Source: Saccoglossus kowalevskii (taxonomy: Eukaryota > Hemichordata > Enteropneusta > Harrimaniidae). From it: 10,844 bases of DNA. A model generated the notes under the pieces. That model was given only the letters and a program-made list of their open reading frames with translations. It had not been told where the DNA came from and did no database searches. The translations under genes were made by a program, and so were the position numbers. Shown one piece after another: positions 7,938 to 10,844 of the stretch; position 1 is the first letter of the stretch, and each line of letters starts with the position of its first letter. The stretch is from NCBI RefSeq assembly GCF_000003605.2, contig NW_003123413.1, positions 167,461 through 178,304 of the forward strand. Reading direction: 5' to 3'.

Positions 7938-8064
7938 GCCTACAGTTAAAAATAGTCATTTTGACTGACTGGAGTCCATGGTGGGTAATTGAACATAGTG
8001 AATTTAGGCAGAGGGTTCTCAGAACCCGCCTATTCACATAGTTCATACCCACCATTGACTCCGG
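7938..8064 (+). repeat. Internal complementary region (ICR) of DIRS copy 2
   Basis: Palindrome arms GGAGTCCATGGTGGGTA (7971-7987) and TACCCACCATTGACTCC (8046-8062). The part from TTAGGCAGAGGG (8004) onward is the reverse complement of the element's right end (8290-8350). The left part starts GCCTACAGTTAAAAATAGTC, which also opens the terminal block at 8259 in direct orientation. The junction of the two complemented ends falls at about 8003/8004, the same place as in copy 1 (3300/3301). Confidence 0.85.
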
Positions 8065-8350
8065 GTCCCCCTAACCACCCCACTTTTTCCATAGCGTTGG
8101 CTTAGTCCTCGGCGTGGAGAAAGAAAGAACCAAAAGTGACGTATTTAGCCATATGGCTACGCCTCATGGCCTCAGTTACATGGTTCGTGACGTGAGGGAA
8201 AATCTTGAGGTCATGGGACTTCCCCTGACCTTCGTCATTGACTGAATCGTAGATTAAAGCCTACAGTTCAAAATAGTCATTTTGACTGACCGGAGTCTAT
8301 GATGGGTATGAGCTATGTGAATAGGCGGGTTCCGAGAACCCTCTGCCTAA
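8065..8350 (+). repeat. Right terminal repeat of DIRS copy 2
   Basis: Equivalent to 3365-3661. It includes the conserved hairpin 8209-8230 and the 92-nt terminal block 8259-8350. Copies stop matching after GCCTAA, giving the element boundary; the flank TTCAAACTTC is intron sequence. Confidence 0.75.
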
Positions 8351-8402
8351 TTCAAACTTCACACACACATCATACATAATATTATACATATGCACGTCAA
8401 TT

Positions 8403-8775
8403 TGTTTCACGATCTGATTCAAGATGGTCAAATGGCGGCTATTTTTTATACTGAAAAATCTTCAAAATCAAACATATCTTAGGTGTTTACCAATGGATTT
8501 TGGTACATGCATTGGACCTTATGGGACCTTGATGCATGTCATTTAGTTTTTCAGATCAGATTCAAAATGGCCGACTGGCAACCATTTTGTTTTAATGAAT
8601 GTGGTTCTAGTGCCATATCTCTGACATGCTTTGACTGATGTTCAAATTTTATATATTCATTATATATCATGTCATAGATATACAGATGTATTGGTTTGTC
8701 CAATTCAAAATGGCTGACCCATGACCATTTTGTTCTAATTAATGTTGTTCCAGAACAATATCTCTCAATATGGAC
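8403..8775. repeat. Diverged tandem repeat, 143-bp period
   Basis: TTCAARATGG recurs at 8418, 8561 and 8704, exactly 143 nt apart each time. Units 2 and 3 also share CCATTTTGTT followed by TAATGAATG/TAATTAATG and ATATCTCT. Unit 1 is more diverged and unit 3 is partial. Lies in the intron between DIRS copy 2 and exon C. Family unidentified. Confidence 0.65.
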
Positions 8776-9216
8776 AAGTACTTGTACTACATGTATAATA
8801 CTATAAACAAAACTTAGAGATATAACTTAGATTTGATAACGAAAAGCCTAAATACTGCAAAACAAACAAGGGTTCCATTGCTATTAATATTAACGAGCAT
8901 TTTAATAATGTCACAGATTGGTGTAATTTACATATTACCAAATTTGATGGGCGTGCAAGTTTACATTCTTTCAAGATTGCAGTGAATAGTGGGCTATCAA
9001 TTCCTAACACACCAATAAGAAACAAGCATCACAACTGATGTATCACCGAGGGGGAGAAGACTGTTCAAGCTTGCCAAAAGACGCTTGCCTGTCAAGAAAT
9101 TGAGTGGGCAATCAGTGATTTGATAGCCCACAATTACTGTGACCAAGTTTTTATTAATCAATATGTCACACCACTCCTAATATGATTATAAATTAACGAT
9201 GCAGGCATTGTTTCAG
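8776..9216 (+). other. 3' part of heparanase intron B
   Basis: No gene or RNA recognised. A 12-nt perfect inverted repeat, GTGGGCTATCAA (8989-9000) and TTGATAGCCCAC (9120-9131), sits in a longer imperfect one and might bound a small element. The intron ends in TGTTTCAG at 9216. Confidence 0.6.
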
Positions 9217-9465
9217 TTTCTTACAGTTCTCCAACAACGTGACGAATGCCACAACATGGCATCAATACTACGTTGACGGTAAAACGGCTAAAGTTGATGA
9301 TTTCATTAATCCTAATATCCTAAATAAGTTAATCGGTGAAATCCAGCGTGTTAATGAGATTGTTGATGAACATCGACCTGGATCTAGTGTATGGTTAGGT
9401 GAAACAAGCTCTGCATATGGGGGAGGGGCACCCAAACTTTCAGACACCTTTGTGGCAGGATTCAT
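9217..9465 (+). CDS. HPSE: Heparanase exon C (contains the nucleophile Glu)
   Basis: 82 full codons. FLQFSNNVTNATTWHQYYVD leads to DFINPNILNKLIGEI and a helix, then VWLGETSSAYGGGAP and LSDTFVAGF. The Glu of LGETSSA (GAA, 9401-9403) is the catalytic nucleophile of GH79 heparanases. THW/TWHQYY corresponds to the conserved substrate-cleft strand TWHHYY. NVT and NAT are possible N-glycosylation sites. The start is chosen as TTTCAG|T (AG at 9215-9216), because AG|T then reads Ser and restores SFLQF. A second AG ten bases on (9225-9226) would shift the frame into a TGA within a few codons. The exon ends AT|GTAAGT in phase 2, a strong donor. Confidence 0.95.
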
Positions 9466-9660
9466 GTAAGTTTACACTGAGTCTCGTAATTCGATTTTAA
9501 GTTACCACTACTAGTATATTATTCTGAACACTAAAATGAAGTAGAAATTCCATCTAGTCTAGTCTAGTCTAGTCTAGTGCTGGCATGTGCTGACTTTATC
9601 TAGAAATCCAGCACGAAAACCTAATATTTATTTTCTTTTTGTGTGATTTCACTCACACAG
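9466..9660 (+). other. Heparanase intron C (195 nt) with CTAGT microsatellite
   Basis: GTAAGT to ACTCACACAG. Contains five perfect CTAGT units at 9554-9578. Confidence 0.9.
9554..9578. repeat. (CTAGT)5 microsatellite
   Basis: Five uninterrupted pentanucleotide units directly visible. Confidence 0.95.
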
Positions 9661-9772
9661 GTGGTTGGATAAACTTGGCATATCTTCCTTATATGGTATT
9701 GATGTTGTAATAAGACAAACATTTTTTCATGGTCACTACGCTTTGATTGATGATGATCTAAATCCATTACCG
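9661..9772 (+). CDS. HPSE: Heparanase exon D
   Basis: 37 full codons, WLDKLGISSLYGIDVVIRQT followed by FFHGHYALIDDDLNPLP, completing Met-Trp across the junction (AT|G). This matches the last barrel strand region of heparanase (FMWLDKLG, then GI-VV-RQ-FF, then the N-PLPDYW turn). The acceptor is ACTCACACAG and the donor G|GTTTGT, phase 0. The donor is weaker than that of exon C. The frame is fully open, with no sign of decay. Confidence 0.94.
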
Positions 9773-9954
9773 GTTTGTTACCAGTATTATCATGCCTGTA
9801 GTTTATATAGGTATTAAGTTTGTGAACACCATACATTTCACTTGCTAATTCACTATTTCAATATATTTCACTCATTGTACCTCACTTCAATGATGCCTAG
9901 AATCCCTGCAGCATCCTTAACGTATAAGAATATACAAATCTTCAGTCAATTGAA

Positions 9955-10086
9955 CTATATAGTATACCCATCATGCATTGCAACTGATATCTATGTATTT
10001 CTACTTCAGTTCTGATTACCCACATGGTTCCATCACAATCTATGTAGTATACCCATCATGCATTGCAACTAATATCCATGTATTTC
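9955..10086 (+). repeat. Direct repeat, 47-nt units 85 bp apart
   Basis: 9955-10001 and 10040-10086 share CTATRTAGTATACCCATCAT and continue GCATTGCAACT...ATGTATTTC with about three differences. The 38-nt spacer is unique, so this is a recent local duplication. Confidence 0.85.
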
Positions 10087-10087
10087 A

Positions 10088-10146
10088 GACAATACGCTGT
10101 GCATCGACCTCCGCTGCACATCGGTCGATATTCCAGCTGTATTGTC
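10088..10146. repeat. Intronic stem-loop
   Basis: GACAATAC, GCTG and ATCGACC on the left pair with GGTCGAT, CAGC and GTATTGTC on the right around a 13-nt loop, with one bulge and one small internal loop. It begins straight after the direct repeat. No known RNA family recognised. Confidence 0.55.
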
Positions 10147-10465
10147 TTCATGCATACTTTGAGGTATTCTCGTAATAACCTTGAATTCGTTTCCACATAA
10201 TAACCTAAAATAATGCTTGTATACAAGTACATATGTCACTGCTCACAAAAATGTAAGATCTAGTGAAAAGGTTTTGTGGAGTCAGTGTGTTATTTATGAG
10301 TATGTAAACGGGTTATCTTGTGTGCCAGAGCTAGACAAGTTTTCTATGATAACATCACATAAGTCATACAAAGAATATAAAAACTGCTGCATATATTTAC
10401 ATCTCTAATAGAGTTGCATGTGATGACCACATTTTTATCTTTCATATCTTTACTTTAATTCATAG

Positions 10466-10593
10466 GACTACTGGTTATCAGTTCTCTATAAGCGACTCGT
10501 TGGATCCAAAGTCTTGTCTATTACATTACATGACAACAGTGTGAATTCTAAGACTATGCGTGTACGTGTATATGCACATTGCAGTGTCAAAAG
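10466..10593 (+). CDS. HPSE: Heparanase exon E (end of barrel, start of C-terminal domain)
   Basis: 42 full codons starting DYWLSVLYKRLVGSKVLSIT and ending MRVRVYAHCSVK. PLP|DYWLS is contiguous with exon D and is strongly conserved in the family, as is RVY-HC near the start of the C-terminal beta-sandwich. The Cys is probably one partner of the conserved disulfide there. Acceptor TTCATAG; the exon ends AG|GTATGG in phase 2. The remaining C-terminal domain must be encoded to the right of the window. YKRLVG and YAHC resemble heparanase-2 as much as heparanase-1, but the catalytic residues in exons B and C decide for the active type. Confidence 0.93.
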
Positions 10594-10844
10594 GTATGGA
10601 AAGTGAATTTTTTCACAACATTTTATACCAATTATACATTTTTTACCAATTATACATTTTTTACCAATATACATTTTATACCAATTGTACATTTTTTACC
10701 AATCATACATTTTTACCAATTAAGCTTTGTATTTCTATGTACTAATGACTATTAAATTGATACTGTAAGTCATGATATATAAATGACATACTAATAATTA
10801 ATGACTTTTGACAAGATCAAATGATTTTCTGCACTAAACTATTT
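10594..10844 (+). other. Start of heparanase intron E, running off the window
   Basis: Opens with GTATGG. Apart from the minisatellite it is AT-rich, without a coding signal. Confidence 0.85.
10621..10725. repeat. 18-bp minisatellite
   Basis: About six units of TTTTWTACCAATTATACA, 16-18 nt each, at 10621, 10639, 10657, 10674, 10692 and 10710. Begins 27 nt after the exon E donor. Confidence 0.9.

Larger units (their letters stand above)
5535..8350 (+). mobile_element. DIRS-like retrotransposon, copy 2 (left end missing)
   Basis: Same family as copy 1 from the reverse transcriptase motif (NQYVLLDRF) to the terminal GCCTAA at 8350. Similarity to copy 1 begins around 5535-5545 (GTTCATAGTACCAAAATCTTCAGGTGG); the 5' boundary could be up to 30 nt further left. 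It is a defective insertion inside a heparanase intron, in sense orientation. About 490 bp of reverse transcriptase, equivalent to 955-1445 of copy 1, are missing at about 5728-5760, including the YxDD box. It keeps 6211-6619 and 7221-7309, which copy 1 has lost. A 14-nt tandem duplication (CGCTCTAAGCAGAC) lies at about 7006-7033. Confidence 0.9.
9773..10465 (+). other. Heparanase intron D (693 nt)
   Basis: GTTTGT to ATTCATAG. AT-rich; it carries a direct repeat (9955-10086) and a stem-loop (10088-10146). Nothing notable between 10147 and 10465. Confidence 0.88.
3867..10593 (+). other. HPSE: Heparanase gene, middle portion (five exons, four complete introns)
   Basis: Heparanase cleaves heparan sulfate chains with a TIM-barrel GH79 domain; animal enzymes are secreted and often processed in lysosomes. 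The exons read in order as barrel strands and helices matching the known family, with the acid/base Glu in WELGNEPN and the nucleophile Glu in WLGETSSAYGGGAP. All four splice junctions are phase-compatible (phases 1, 2, 2, 0) with GT-AG ends; introns are 904, 4097, 195 and 693 nt. Keeping both glutamates points to active heparanase rather than heparanase-2, which lacks them. Signal peptide, N-terminal strands and linker region (left) and the C-terminal domain (right) are outside the window. The exons show no stops or frameshifts, so the gene looks intact despite two retrotransposons. HPSE is used as a family name; strict orthology was not tested. Confidence 0.93.

Noticed and set aside
8801-9025. 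Minus-strand open frame in intron B
   Set aside because: AT-rich, no motif, no splice context and no neighbours that would support a gene.
9554-9578. CRISPR-like or regulatory array
   Set aside because: It is a simple perfect pentanucleotide microsatellite in a short intron.

Overview
The window is animal nuclear DNA: AT-rich introns with GT-AG boundaries, short exons, and two decayed retrotransposon copies. Its single host gene is the middle part of a heparanase (endo-beta-glucuronidase, glycoside hydrolase family 79) on the + strand. Five exons can be placed with matching splice phases: 3867-4040, 4945-5119, 9217-9465, 9661-9772 and 10466-10593. Together they encode about 278 residues, with both catalytic glutamates present. 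The start of the gene lies left of the window and the C-terminal beta-sandwich lies right of it. Gene structure and repeat content suggest a marine invertebrate, perhaps a mollusc or another lophotrochozoan; this assignment is an inference and is weak.

Bases 1-3661 are a DIRS-type tyrosine-recombinase retrotransposon, sense to heparanase, with its left end outside the window. In order it holds a gag-like remnant, reverse transcriptase, RNase H, tyrosine recombinase, an internal complementary region (ICR) and a right terminal inverted repeat. All coding parts are broken by frameshifts, stops and deletions. It sits in the intron upstream of the first visible exon, assuming that the unseen N-terminal exons lie further left.

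The 4.1-kb intron 5120-9216 holds a second copy of the same family at about 5535-8350, also sense. It is missing its left end and about 0.5 kb of reverse transcriptase, but it keeps parts that copy 1 has lost. Comparing the two copies defines the element's right end, the ICR junction and several deletions.

The rest is intron. It contains a foldback MITE-like element (4201-4403), a dispersed-repeat-like stretch (5186-5535), a 143-bp-period tandem repeat (8403-8775), a CTAGT microsatellite, an 85-bp-spaced direct repeat, a stem-loop and an 18-bp minisatellite. I see no RNA gene, CRISPR array or bacterial feature. No new multi-gene system is evident. The most informative structure is the ICR/terminal-repeat arrangement, which reproduces a DIRS-1-like architecture from sequence alone.
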